Shown piece after piece: positions 44,942 through 55,798 of a stretch of 64,000 bases of DNA (position 1 is the first letter of the stretch; each line of letters opens with the position of its first letter). The translations under genes and the position numbers were made by a program. The notes below the pieces were generated by a model that saw only the letters and a list, made by a program, of their open reading frames with translations, did not search any database and was not told where the DNA came from. The DNA is taken from NCBI GenBank assembly GCA_022059125.1, contig JAEUWY010000006.1, positions 1,736,001 to 1,800,000 of the forward strand, in the 5' to 3' direction. The stretch is from Corynespora cassiicola. Its lineage: Eukaryota; Ascomycota; Dothideomycetes; Pleosporales; Corynesporascaceae.

Positions 44942-46908
44942 TCAAGCGTCATCAGCGGCGTCAGGCGTCATCGCGGGTTGCCATACACCGGCGTCCATCG
45001 TGTGTTGATCGGTGCGGTCATTCAAAGCTTCTTTGAGACTTGGATCGCAAGATTCGTCTCGAATTGCAGCTTTACCATTGCCACATGGGTATGCAGGGAC
45101 TTGTTTGACAATGACTCTGTTAGTTGCATGTTTCTCCGCATGTTCGAAGTCGAAGAGCATGCCATCATCGTAGCTGCAGTTGTCCGAGTTTCGTACTACA
45201 GCATGCATTCTGTCACTCACTGGAGAATTTCTGTCCTTAACGGCACCCGCATGATGAAACGGTCGCGCATGCCGCGCGAAGTAGACGCCTGCATTGGTTC
45301 CTGTCACATAGGTTGGGGGCTGGTCAGCGGTATCCACCTGGGACTCATCGAGAAAGTATTCCGAATCCGAAAGAAGCGCAGACTCCTCTGGAGGAACGTA
45401 AAAAGGCAGGAGCGCGCCCGTGCCTGTTGCCGACTTGGGTTTGGTATTCCGTTGTGCCTGAATCCAGAATCGGGAAGCAACAGTCTCCGGGGTATGCACG
45501 ACGCAGTTGCCCTCAACAGCACAGCCTTCATCCGATGACATGGCTTCTGGAATGACGACTTGGCTGACAAAAGTGGCTGGGTCCCGTCGCAAACTGACTG
45601 ACCTGGTTTTTGGAGCGACTCGGGCGAGAGATCGACTGATGATAGGCAGCAAGGAGGCTCTCTGAGACAATGCCTGGCGACTGTAAGTGTGCTATCAAAC
45701 CTTGCTCAAGTTGACAACGCACTGAGAGATACCCTGGCATCCACAAACTTGGTGCGACATCTGCAAGACCCCCGGAGAACGTGGTAGCCTTGATCTTTAG
45801 CCCGATCGAATTTCTTGGAAGGCTATTGCGAATGGAGAAGCACAAAGCAGCATCGACGAATGTTGCCACTTGCTGGACGCTGAGCTGTTCGTCCCGCTCG
45901 TGAATAATTACAGATGAAGTGGCCAGGTGCTTCAACCTTTTTACACTACGGGCAGACAATTGTGTATTAGCCGTGGTGTTAGCCAGTCTGCGTTTCCGGT
46001 CCACAACAGTGTTGACTTTGGGTACCATACTGTCTGTCAGTTGTGCTTTATCTTTTAGGTTCTCGTCATCAAAGAAGACCACGTCGCGCCTGTTTGAGCC
46101 ACATTCCCATGGGAGAGATTCTTCAGCTCTTTGGTCGTTTATTTGCGGGACAACTGGATGAGCAGGTAGGCTAGATTTTCTTTTCGTTACTGACTTGGCG
46201 CGGGCTCTTGTATGGGCAAGATCAATCGAGAGCTGGACTGAATGTAGTGCGATGCAGGGTACATTGGAAGGCGGTTTCACGTCAGTGAAGGGTATGCCTG
46301 GGGATTTCCCTGGGGATCGTTTCTCTTCAACCTCCATGTCGTCACGGCAGTGATTGATGTCAATATGCAGCCTTTGGCGGATGGCATCTCTGTGCGTTTC
46401 AATAGGCAGAGTTGGCCGCAACTGTAACTGCTTCCATGCCTGGCACCCGTCAGAATGATTTCTAGACATTGGGTACCGTACTCACAGGCGCATGGATCAA
46501 CGACTGCGCAAGCGCTTCCATGCCATGTCCCAGAGGTTCCCCATTCAAAGTTACCTCTAAAGTCATGTGCATACCATTGGCTCGGGAAACCCAAACGGAC
46601 CTAGAAAAGAGAAGCTCGAGAATCTCGCTGCGAGTTAGTCGTTGTACATCATTAATGCCACCCTGCTGAGATGAGACGGTGATGAATGTTGTGAGCCAGA
46701 GCTCGATCGATGGGATTTGAGACGATATGACAGCGCGTCCAAGCTCGAGACTCCGCGACATGTCTACCTGTGACGTCGACAAGAACCACGGACCAGAGTC
46801 GTGAGTGGTGGATACAGGCAGACAGAACACAGTGAGGAGGAGCTGTGATGTTCGGATCCCCGTCCGTTTTCGCCAAGCTTCTCGTTCGGCAGGAGCGCAG
46901 GACGTCAT
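44942..46908 (-). CDS. Hypothetical protein, 622 residues, no recognised domain
   Basis: Three exons: 46908-46486, 46439-45733 and 45680-44942. Intron 1 is 46 bp with a GTGAGT donor and ATTCTGAC branch. Intron 2 is 52 bp with a weaker GTATCT donor and a TTACAG acceptor. Both are in phase. The first 140 residues look globular and conserved: SQLLLTVFCLPVSTTHDSG, LGRAVISSQIPSIELWLTTF, then SEILELLFSRSVWVS. The middle is charged, with possible nuclear signals (KSVTKRKSS, VVDRKRRLAN, ARSVKRLKHL). The last third is disordered. This suggests a nuclear fungal protein, but I do not recognise the family. The start codon is only 50 bp from that of the divergent thioesterase gene. The 3' end is uncertain, because a further exon ending at 44821 is possible. 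Confidence 0.6.
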
Positions 46909-46958
46909 TGCTTTAGTTTCCGACAGCTCCACAGCTCCTCCGCAATTGCGACAACACC

Positions 46959-48588
46959 ATGGCCCACGTCACGAGGTCCTCGCTGCGGCGCCTGAGTTTG
47001 GCATCGCGTTGCAGATATCCCCAATCTCATTCTGTCTCGATTGGGCCGTCCGCCCTGGCATGTAGGTCTTTCCAGTCCAGCGGCTCGCAGAAGACGGATG
47101 GTGTATTTCGCGCTCTCACTGAGCAGCGCGTGCGGACTCCATGGATCGAGGCGCTGCGAAAGCAACAAAATGAGGGCATAAATCCTGCAGAAGCTTCGGG
47201 GAAGCAACAGGTACCCAAAGAGCGCGATCTGACCCCTAAGCGCATGGACGATAGCTATCACTCGGTGGTGCTTCCATTGGCACAGGACCCATGGCTCCTC
47301 GACACGTACCTCAACTCATCAGGTCATATACGTCTTGGGACGATATTCATGGACTTGGATGCTCTGTCGGGTGTCATCGCGTAAGCCTTTCGGATGCTGC
47401 GCGCCCCAACTAGCTGCGTCTAAGCTTATCTTCTAGGTACAAGCACACGGGCGACGACGTGACGACCGTGACGGCGAGCTGCGACCGAATTGTCATCAAC
47501 CACCCGTTGACCGAGATCTGCGATTTGGAATTGTCCGGCAAGGTCACATATGCGACGGGGAGGAGCAGCCTGGAGATAAGCATGCAAGTAGCAAAAGCAC
47601 CAAAGAAGGGCGAGAAGGTGAAGAATGAAGATGTGCTTATCAATTGCACATTCACCATGGTCTCGCTAGATCCAGGAACGAAGAAGTATGGAAATGAGCC
47701 AATGCCCGTTTCCACAGAGCTAACCGCGACCAAGGCCGGTCAACGTCAATCCATTGATTGTCGAAACGCCCGAAGAGAAACGTCTCTTTGCCATTGGTGA
47801 ACGCAATTCCAAGCTTCGCAAAGAGAGGAAGGAGAATGCGCTTCTCAAGCACACCCCGAATGATCTCGAAAGCGACCTGATTCATGCTTTTTGGCAGAAA
47901 CAGCTACAATATCACGGTACGAGCATCGCATAAGCACCGTAGGGGCAGGCTAAGCAATGGATAGACCCATATGATGAGCTCCGGAAGCCAGACAACGTCT
48001 TCTTCATGGACGCGACGAGACTTCAGACCGCCACCATCATGCAGCCTCAGAATCGCAACCGGCATCATTTTATGATATTCGGTGGCTTCCTCCTCAAACA
48101 GACATTCGAGCTCGCGTTCACCGCTGCCGCCGCTTTCGCGCATGCCCGCCCTACCTTCGTCTCTCTCGATCCGTCCACATTCCAGAATCCTGTTCCCGTG
48201 GGCAGCATTCTATATCTTACCGCCACGGTAGTCTATACCGACCCGCCACTGATCGGCGCGCCAGGAGAGACATTTGATCCGAACGATCAGTACACGAGGA
48301 TGCAGGTCAGGGTGGATTCCAAGGTGCGAGACGTGGAGCATGGACGATCAAAGCCTACAGGACAATTCAATTATACCTTCACAGGTTCGTTAGGTTGGCT
48401 GCACGATCGGTGATCGAGATACTGACTCATACACAGTGCCCAAGAACATTCGGGTAATGCCAAGGACATATCAGGAGTTCATGATGTACCTGGATGCGCG
48501 TCGACGCGCGGAGCAAGTGAAGCAAACGCTCAAGGACGAGGGTCTAGACCTTAGCCCGAGGACCGCGGAGCAGAGCGTAACGGAGTAG
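46959..48588 (+). CDS. Mitochondrial acyl-CoA thioesterase, ACOT9-like hotdog protein
   Basis: Five exons: 46959-47380, 47437-47685, 47735-47916, 47965-48384 and 48437-48588. Introns of 56, 49, 48 and 52 bp all join in phase, and the product is 474 residues. The third intron acceptor (GGATAG at 47964) was chosen because it alone keeps frame, giving QLQYHDPYDELRKPDN. An Arg/Ser-rich start (RSSLRRLSLASRCR) looks like a mitochondrial targeting peptide. Two hotdog domains follow. The first spans YLNSSGHIRLGTIFMDLDAL to the VTYATGRSSLEISMQV region. The second includes RNRHHFMIFGGFLLKQTFEL (the ACOT family signature) and VPVGSILYLTATVVYTD. It should hydrolyse acyl-CoA to free acid and CoA; chain-length preference is not readable. 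Confidence 0.88.
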
Positions 48589-49281
48589 TATGATTGGGCC
48601 GGGGAATTGATCCGTAGAATGAAGCAGTTGAATTGATGCGTGCTAACGGGTCTATGGATATTAAGCAGTCTACGCTTAAAAGGACAATTGGGGGCGTACA
48701 TGGCACCAATTCCAAAAATATGATAGAAAAAAAAGACCAATCCTATCCATCCCGAATACCTGACTCCTTGACCGTTGGACCATGTCGAGCGTACCATTGT
48801 CTTGTATGTGTGTGTATACGAGTGCGCGTATGCGTGGGCGCCGCCAAAATGCGCCCCTCCCAATGTCCAACCGCGCAACGCTAGAACAATCGAAATATAA
48901 AGGTATCCAGCGCTATGAGTTGCAAATGCAGCAATGTAAAAAAGGAAGAAGAAGAAGAAGAGAAGAGGAAACGTCGTGTACGAGAATGAGAAGCAGAAGA
49001 AGAATGGCGAGCGAACGCTCTGCATCCGGAAACGTCGGGAGACAAGCCAGGACAGGACAGGACAGGACAGGACAGGACGGAACGCACCCCAGCTCTACGC
49101 GCGCATGGCGAAAAGCGGTGAGGCGCGCCTCGCAACGCGCACCCATCCCCCAGTCCCCATCCCCCCTCCCAAACTCCGCGCTAACGCCGACGGGCGGCGA
49201 GAGCGGAGCGCTGGGCCGGACAGAGCTGCAAGTCCAACCCTACCCTGCGCCGCAATGCCTCCTCCCCCTTGGTATCGGTGG
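48589..49281. other. Convergent intergenic region
   Basis: Between the thioesterase and the small cysteine-rich gene. Contains a GGACA pentamer repeat and GC-rich low-complexity open frames; no gene supported. Confidence 0.5.
49049..49078. repeat. GGACA pentanucleotide repeat
   Basis: Six perfect GGACA units in the intergenic region 3' of the thioesterase gene. Confidence 0.85.
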
Positions 49282-49573
49282 CTACAACTCGTCGAGCTCG
49301 AACTCGAGCGACACGTCCTCGGAGCAGTCGGTGCAGTAGTAGTTGGAGAAGCCGCCGCAGGTCACCTTCATGTTCTTGCACATGTCGATGCTCCAGGCGT
49401 CGTACGAGTAGCCGGAGAGGAGGCGGTTGTCGCAGATTTCGATGCTGTTGGCCCTGTGGGTGGTGGTGGGGTTAGCGGTGCTTTTCTCTTTGCTTTTTTT
49501 TGGGGGGGGAGGGGGCGTACCAGATGTAGTAGTCGTGGTTGCAGTAGTACCACGAGTAGGTGTAGCAGCACAT
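49282..49573 (-). CDS. Small cysteine-rich intracellular protein (74 residues)
   Basis: Two short exons, 49573-49521 and 49453-49282, too small to stand out unspliced. The 67 bp intron has a GTACGC donor, a CGCTAACC branch, a polypyrimidine tract and a CACAG acceptor, and the phase-2 join restores a Trp. The product begins MCCYTYSWYYCNHDYYIW and contains eight cysteines, among them EICDN, DMCKN, VTCGG and NYYCTDC. The C-terminus is acidic (EDVSLEFELDEL). There is no hydrophobic signal sequence, so disulfide-rich secretion is unlikely and metal binding (a small zinc-ribbon-like unit) is more plausible. Third-position G/C bias is very strong in both exons, which supports real coding. Family not established; I have an impression of similar short Cys/Tyr proteins in other ascomycetes. 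Confidence 0.65.
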
Positions 49574-51724
49574 GTTGTCGGGTTGGGTTGGGTTTGGGTT
49601 TGAGTTGTGGTATGGGGAGATCAACAAGCTGATGGGATGCGAATGCGAGTCGCGGAAGGAATATGAATCTGTTGCTTCTCTGGTCAGCCTCCCATCTTTT
49701 CTTTGGCGGCTTTGCGCTGGGCGTGGTGGTCGCGCGGCGGCCGGGCATTGCGGGTGTTCTAGGCCACTACTACAATGTCCTCGCGATCCATTCCGAGGGC
49801 TCGTTCGAGAACACTCGAGATGGAACTTGGCGGCGCAACCAACGCAAATGGAGAAGCACATACCTCTATGCTCGAGATTGCGAAAAGACGAAAACGAAGG
49901 GAATCGTCGCTGGGGAAAAAAGACTGATCGCGTGCGTGTGTGTATACCGTGTCGTCGGTGGGTACGTATGTATATGTATGCGCCGAACTACCGTCCCAAA
50001 CCCTTGTGTATCGCAACCCTATCGCCAGCCAGGAACCGCAACAAAGAGCCTTTGTATGTATAAATCTGGGGTAATGAGACAAAGGAAAGAGGAAAGAGGC
50101 AGAGGGCATCTTTATAATCATGTTCCTTTGTCAGAGATTCGCGCGGCCAATGCTGCCCGTGGCCGACGCTTGGGCCACGGCTGCTAGACTCATTCACCGT
50201 TCTGACCGTGGACCCTGGCGCGTACTTTTTTTTTAAGCTGCTTCCCCCGGATTAGTTGCACTTCTGATAACGGATTGATTGACGTGAGGCGGTCCAGCCA
50301 GGGGTCGGGCCCACTCTGACTGGTCGGTTCGGCAATATACACTGTAGCTTGCACATCCATGCCGACTCTCGCGTGGGAGCATGTTGGATGTGCTGAGAAG
50401 GGCGGTGGACGTGGCCTGCTCGTTGTGGACGACAACGTCTCTTCCTCTTCCCACAAAATGCCTCGCATCTTGCTTCATTGCTTTCGTCCCCCCCCCACGT
50501 CCGCCTCTTCCATTTGCCTCTGCAGATGTATGTAGACGTGGAATTTCCCGAGGGATGGACACGAGAGCCTTCCCAACGAGACGACAGGCGAGCGACCTCT
50601 CGCCGATAACCGGTCAGCTCGTGGACCCTTAGATCGGCAAGACCCTGCATCTGCTCATGGCCAGGCTATGCCCTATTCGGGGCTATTGGATGAGGCGGAG
50701 CCGAGGTGTCCTCGAACAGTCAAATGTACCGTCCCGTTACTGGCCTCGCTGTGCCTCGCACTGTGGAGAAACAGCCGCCTATTCCAGAGCTCCCGGTGCA
50801 ACAAAGGTCAGGCCAGACACAGCATCTGTGTATATATCCAACCGTGGCACATACATACGCCCTCCACCAACGCCCTCCCCTACGGTCGCGCAGTACAGTA
50901 GCGGTAGCCTTCCAGCACGACTAGCTAGCACAAGAGATAAGGGCGCGAGCCAATTCCCCAAGCTCCCTCCCTCACCGACATGCATGTCTCACGCCCTACC
51001 CACGGGACGACAATCCCCCGCCGATTCCCTCCTCACAACGCCTGCAATTCCCCAACCCACCTGCCCATCTCATGTCTCCCTCCCCCGCCGCCGCACCAAT
51101 CACCCGCCATCCGCACGCACACCAGCAGCCCAAAAAAAAAAAGAGAGATGCGCGTCCATCTCCCAACTTCCCCCCGCCACGCACCCACAAACCGCCATCG
51201 TGTCCTCGCCCCACCCCCATCCCCATCTCGCCATGCTGCACGGAATGCCACCCTTTGTCGCATCCGCCGCGCCGCCAGCCAGAAACAACGCGACGACATG
51301 ACACGAGACGTGACGAGAATAAACCGCACCCCGCCGCCGGGCCCCCCTCGCCTACTCTGGTTATCGATTAGCAACTGATAGCCGATAGCTGGTGGGACCC
51401 CAATGCAGGGCTCGCCAGAGATTCCGTGCGGGCGTCGCATGCGTGCCGCCGGGGGAGGGGGGTTGGCTCGCTCCGCTGGGCTGTCCCTCACCGCCCCCCC
51501 GGGGTTTGCGCGTTCTGCCTGCAAGCCTAGAACGCACTTGCACCTCGCGACGGGCGTTTCCAGTTCTTCTGGCGCGGCCGCGGCACAGCGGGCGTGTGCA
51601 CGAAACGTTTCGTTTCAAGGTCGGGGCTGGCGGTCGGCCGAAAGCGACGGCGGAATGGAAATGCGATGACACGGGAGAACAAAGTTTCGGGCGCTCTTGA
51701 CTCGTGCGTTGCCCGTCTGTCTGT

Positions 51725-51749
51725 CCGCCGCCGCCGCCGCCGCCGCCGC
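51725..51749. repeat. CCG triplet microsatellite
   Basis: Eight tandem CCG units within the gene-free interval. Confidence 0.85.
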
Positions 51750-52110
51750 TCCGACGAGCGGAACCGCGTGCTGGGAGCAGGCATCTTCGCTCTTGTTTCT
51801 GGTAGGTCCTTGCTTCCCCTTCTTTGCCTTTGTTCGGAGGGGGGAAGCGCTCGGCTGTGCGGATTAGGTAAGCCGAGGAGACTCCGAAGGCGCCCGAGAG
51901 CGCGGGTTTCTGGCTGGTTTCCCGATTGGGAAGGGCGGATCGGGGAGGAGTGGCGGGGAGGGTCGGAGGTGTCGGGACGGGGGCGGGTGGGAGATGGGAC
52001 AGTGCCGATGTTTTGGCGAGGTGGGTGGCCGAGTTTCAACCTTTGGTTCGGCGTCGAGGGAAGGGCGTTCTCATCCAATGTGAGATGGTATGTGGCTCTA
52101 TGGCTTTTTC

Positions 52111-52145
52111 GGGTCGAGGTCGGGTCGAGGTCGGGTCGAGGTCGA
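52111..52145. repeat. 11 bp tandem repeat (GGGTCGAGGTC)
   Basis: Three direct copies of an 11 bp unit, 3' of the region of low-complexity open frames. Confidence 0.75.
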
Positions 52146-52630
52146 AGCAAACACGTCTTGATGCGGGTCATCCAGCGTAGAGGCGGCTCCAAGAGTAACT
52201 CCCAACAAACTCACAGTATAGCATACGACTCAGGTGAAAATGGTACTGAGTCGTACGTAGGTAAGCTTGGCTACTACGCTCATGTCAGTACCTAACTAGT
52301 ATGGCATCGACGCTGCAAATATTGGACTACCTGACCATCTAGGCTGCCACACAGCCCTCAGCCCCATCACAAGAGATTTAACAGCATTCACAGCATCCCT
52401 CCATCTTTCTGACCATCCCAAACGAACATGTCGGCTAGCCAAAACTTGAACGATGAGCGCTGGCATTAATGTCTTCATTATGGTAAAGGCCATACTAAAT
52501 CTCGGTAGCAGAGCCAGCCACTGCAACAGTTGGCGAACGAATTTCCTATCGCCCTTCCTCCCAAAAACCTGGCCACCTATTTAATTGGAAAGCAGCATTG
52601 TTCCGTACAAAGCACGGTCGAGCCTCGAGC

Positions 52631-53331
52631 TCAGTTCTTGCTTTTCTTTTTCGTAGCTTCGCCATCCCCCTCCTCCGCGCCCCTCTTCTGCCCAGCGAGC
52701 CTTGAGCTCTTCCTCGCTCCTTCTGTGGGCTGGTCTTTCTTCTTCGGTCTTCCAGCTTTCTTCTTGGTATTTCTGTTCTCGCTTCCCTCGTTGGATTTAG
52801 ATTTCTTGTCCTTGCCGCCCTCGGAAGATTTCGCCTTTGACTTCTTGGCCGTACTGGCCTTGGGCTTTTCCTTTTCCTTTTCCTTTTGCTCTTCCTCTTC
52901 CTCTTCCTTATCATCTTCTGTGCTCTCATCAGGACCAGGAGACTGTTTCGAATCCTTGGCATCTCCGTTCACCTCTTGTTCCTCCTCGTTCTTCTTCTTT
53001 CCCGTCGATTTAGGCTCTGGAGATCCTTTCTTGGGCTCATTCTTCGATCCCGCTTCATTCTCATACGACCCTCCCTTTTTCTCGTATTCCTTGGATAGTT
53101 TTGCGGCCTTGGTAATGTTAGCCCCATCATATCCGCCTGGAGTTGTTCCACGCGACTCGCATATTAGAGCACGAGGCGAGAAAAGCACGCCTGTGTATAA
53201 CGGAAGCGCATTACCTTCCAAGCACTCCACTGCCCCTTTCCGCCGCCATCCTTGTTGGTCTCATTTTTCACATCTTCCTTGACCTTCTCCCTTAGTTTAG
53301 GATCCGTTGGTTTCCCCTTGCTCGAAGGCAT
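52631..53331 (-). CDS. Lysine/glutamate-rich nuclear-type protein (DUF5572-like start)
   Basis: Two exons, 53331-53215 and 53107-52631, with a 107 bp intron (GTAATG donor, GGCTAAC branch, CCAAG acceptor, phase 0). Product 197 residues. The conserved part straddles the join: MPSSKGKPTDPKLREKVKED, then GGGKGQWSAWK joined to AAKLSKEYEKKGGSYENE. This pattern recurs in a small fungal family I associate with DUF5572. The rest is a long acidic and lysine-rich disordered tract. It includes one AT-hook-like GRP core (KKAGRPKKK) and a basic C-terminus, suggesting a chromatin-associated protein. Function unknown. Confidence 0.72.
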
Positions 53332-53793
53332 CGCGAATGTGATTGTGGTGGGCGCAAAAAAAGGTTAATCTCGAGGAGCGTAATGGGATGTGATTCGCGC
53401 GACAGCTTGCGAGATCAAACGAAAACGAAGGAATTCCTGCGATTCTGGCTTCTGTTGACTTGACACAAACATGCCCATTCTTGTACCTGGAGACGCTTTG
53501 TTTAGGGAGGTTGGGACATGACATCATGACTTTCGCCAGCAACGACACCAGGGCACGTGCGCGAAGATTAGAGTTGATGGTACAGAATTCGTGGTCCACA
53601 TAGACACGTTACCGTCATTCAAAAAGAGAGGATAGCCTTCTCAAACTAATGGCGCGATTACGGCGTAGATACCAGCCACCATACCGCCGCAGACGAAAGA
53701 ACGAATTCAACGGGCTCCCTTGAGCCTCGAAAACGACAGGCCGTGTACGCGCGCATTCCTCAGCCAGCTTAACCCTCGAAGCCATCAATTTGC
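53332..53793. other. Intergenic region
   Basis: 462 bp between same-strand genes: promoter of the lysine-rich protein gene and 3' end of the hydrolase gene. Nothing else seen. Confidence 0.45.
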
Positions 53794-54675
53794 CTAGAGC
53801 CACCTCTTGAACCACTCCACCGCCTGTGCCTTGGCCTCATCAGCTGCATCCGCCTCCACATTGCTCCCAGGCTTCGCCCTGACCGCAAACCCATGCCCCA
53901 CGCCCTCATAAATCTTGATCTGATAATAGTACCCTCCCTCGCCCTCGCCATTCCCCACCTTCTGCCTCAGTATCGCCTCCGACTCTTCCACCGCCTGCGT
54001 CTTGAGCGCCATATCCTCGCGCGCATGCGCAATCGAAACCGGCGTCTTGAACTTGACCACCGCATCCACAATATCCTTGGGACAATCCAGCGCCGACGGA
54101 TGCGCACAAAACTCTGCATCGACCAGCCTCTCCTCCCCCCCGTCCACCGCCGCCATCGCACTCAACGCCAACGCCTGATACCCACCCCAACAAAACCCCG
54201 CAACCCCCAGCTTCGCCCCCTCTGGCATCTCGGCTCGCACCTTGCGCGCAAACTCGACGCACGGCTGCGTACACGTGCGGTAGCTGGGGTACGCGCGCCA
54301 CAGGAACGGCGCAAAGTGGCTCAACGCCCTGGCCATGCTCCACGCGCGCCACAACTGGCCTGGGATGTCGAACAGCGACACCGAGGCTCCGGCGCCGTCC
54401 ATGAGTTCCAGGGCGTCGGCGGACATTGCGCCGCCGGGGATGAGGTCGGGGACGAGGACGCGGAGGCCCGTCCCCGAGGCGTAGGCGTCGGCCAGCAGCT
54501 TGTTGTTCAGGAACGTGGGACCGAAGGCGTCGGTGAAGTAGATGATTGTGGAGGCGGACTTGGGCTGGAAGTCGGGGGGTCCGGCGATGTAGGTTGAGAC
54601 GCCGTGGAGGGTTGTGGTTGTGCCCTGGGGGTCGCCAGTGGCTTTTCCGCCGCGGAAGCAGTCGGGGCAGGACAT
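53794..54675 (-). CDS. Dienelactone hydrolase family protein
   Basis: Single exon, 293 residues, starting MSCPDCFRGG as many fungal members do. An alpha/beta hydrolase of the dienelactone hydrolase (carboxymethylenebutenolidase) family. The nucleophile Cys lies in GVAGFCWGGYQ (GxCxGG, about residue 160). The acid Asp is probably in SIAHAREDM and the His is in YEGVGHGFAVR. Bacterial homologues open the lactone ring in chlorocatechol breakdown; fungal paralogues have mostly unknown substrates and some lie in detoxification clusters. The strand IIYFTDAFGPT supplies the oxyanion region. No targeting signal. Confidence 0.9.
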   Translation of the reverse strand: MSCPDCFRGGKATGDPQGTTTTLHGVSTYIAGPPDFQPKSASTIIYFTDAFGPTFLNNKLLADAYASGTGLRVLVPDLIPGGAMSADALELMDGAGASVSLFDIPGQLWRAWSMARALSHFAPFLWRAYPSYRTCTQPCVEFARKVRAEMPEGAKLGVAGFCWGGYQALALSAMAAVDGGEERLVDAEFCAHPSALDCPKDIVDAVVKFKTPVSIAHAREDMALKTQAVEESEAILRQKVGNGEGEGGYYYQIKIYEGVGHGFAVRAKPGSNVEADAADEAKAQAVEWFKRWL

Positions 54676-55798
54676 TGTTTCTGCTTCCTCTTGTCGTTTG
54701 GAGGGGGGAGGGCGCTTTGTTGATATAGAGGGGTGGAGGGGTGTTCGGCGTGGATGGTCTGGCTTAACTCCGTGGTTCTGTCCGAGGGCGTTGGGCGGTT
54801 GTACCGAGATGCGAGCACGGGAGGTTCATCTGTCCGATGCTCGATGCTCGCGATGGGGGTTTGAGGAACGTGGAATTGGTATTGGAAGTGGAGGTTTCGA
54901 GCTGAATTGGTACCTCAGCTGTGTCAGTGGGGTAGCTATTGCCGTCACGTGGCGGTGGTATACCGGCAGGTAAGCGCTAATTGGCTTCAGGCTGGCTGAT
55001 TCGCTTTCCAGATCTGGATGGATGACATGCGCTTCTGCATGCTACAAGAAAGTTACCGGCCGTCAAGAGACGAGATCAACAGTTGAAGAGTAAAGGCGAG
55101 TTCCCACTTCCAAGAGAAAAGAGGCCCATGCCTGCCTGTGTATGTGGATGCAGTTGTGTCCCACATCGTTGCATATGCTCGGCTATTACCCGCAAAGCTG
55201 CAAAGTGTTAAAATTCGTACGAACTCGGAAAAAAAAACTCCAACTTCAAAGAGCCTAGCAGATCCGCCATAATCCGGAAAGTGAGCAGGTAAAGCTAGAT
55301 TCGTGTACGGCCGATAATCCAAGCCCACAAGTGACTAGCCACTCCATTCCGAGGTCTAGTCGTAGAGTAGCTGCTGACGAGGCCACCCACCCCCCACATT
55401 TCCAAGCTCGCATCTCGCAACGTCGTCAGGCCCGAGGGGTGACCACTTAGGCTTTTCGGCGGGCACCATACGCATAGAATGGAGGGAAAAGAATACAGTA
55501 TAGATTGTACACATGCAGATGCATGGCGGACCGGGGGAACGGATCTGATCTAGAGCTGCAGTCCGGCATGGAGATCCAAATTCGATATCAAGCTCGGCGA
55601 CCCGTCGTACGAGTCAGGTGCTACTCAAGAAGTGAGATTCAAATGACAATCAGTAAGCTCGTAACCGGAAGTAGTTGATATGTTCCGCTGGGAGTAGTGG
55701 CGCGGCGCGCTTGGAGGTCCTTATACTTATAAGCGCACTGTAAGAGCAATCAGCTATAATCCATTTGCTTGCCGTTTTTTCATTCTCGGCTCATAAAG
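54676..55798. other. Divergent promoter region
   Basis: 1.1 kb between the hydrolase (minus) and FAD oxidoreductase (plus) genes. A TATA-like TTATACTTATAAG lies at 55721-55733, 65-78 bp before the oxidoreductase ATG. No gene supported. Confidence 0.5.
55721..55733 (+). promoter_or_regulatory. TATA-like element of the FAD oxidoreductase gene
   Basis: TTATACTTATAAG placed 65-78 bp upstream of the start codon, a plausible core promoter distance. Confidence 0.35.

Larger units (their letters stand above)
49574..52630. other. 3 kb gene-free interval
   Basis: Upstream of the small cysteine-rich gene and downstream of the lysine-rich protein gene. It is low in recognisable content, with a CCG triplet run (51725-51749) and an 11 bp tandem repeat (52111-52145). 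A minus-strand frame at 52296-52526 has a faint resemblance to the end of a fungal Zn-cluster regulator but is too short to call. Confidence 0.45.

Noticed and set aside
49049..49078. Regular pentamer repeat considered as a CRISPR-like array
   Set aside because: Units are 5 bp with no spacers; it is a simple microsatellite in a eukaryotic genome.
51527..52295. Frames of more than 220 residues on both strands
   Set aside because: Both translate to Arg/Pro/Ser low-complexity sequence over triplet repeats, with no splice support or motif.
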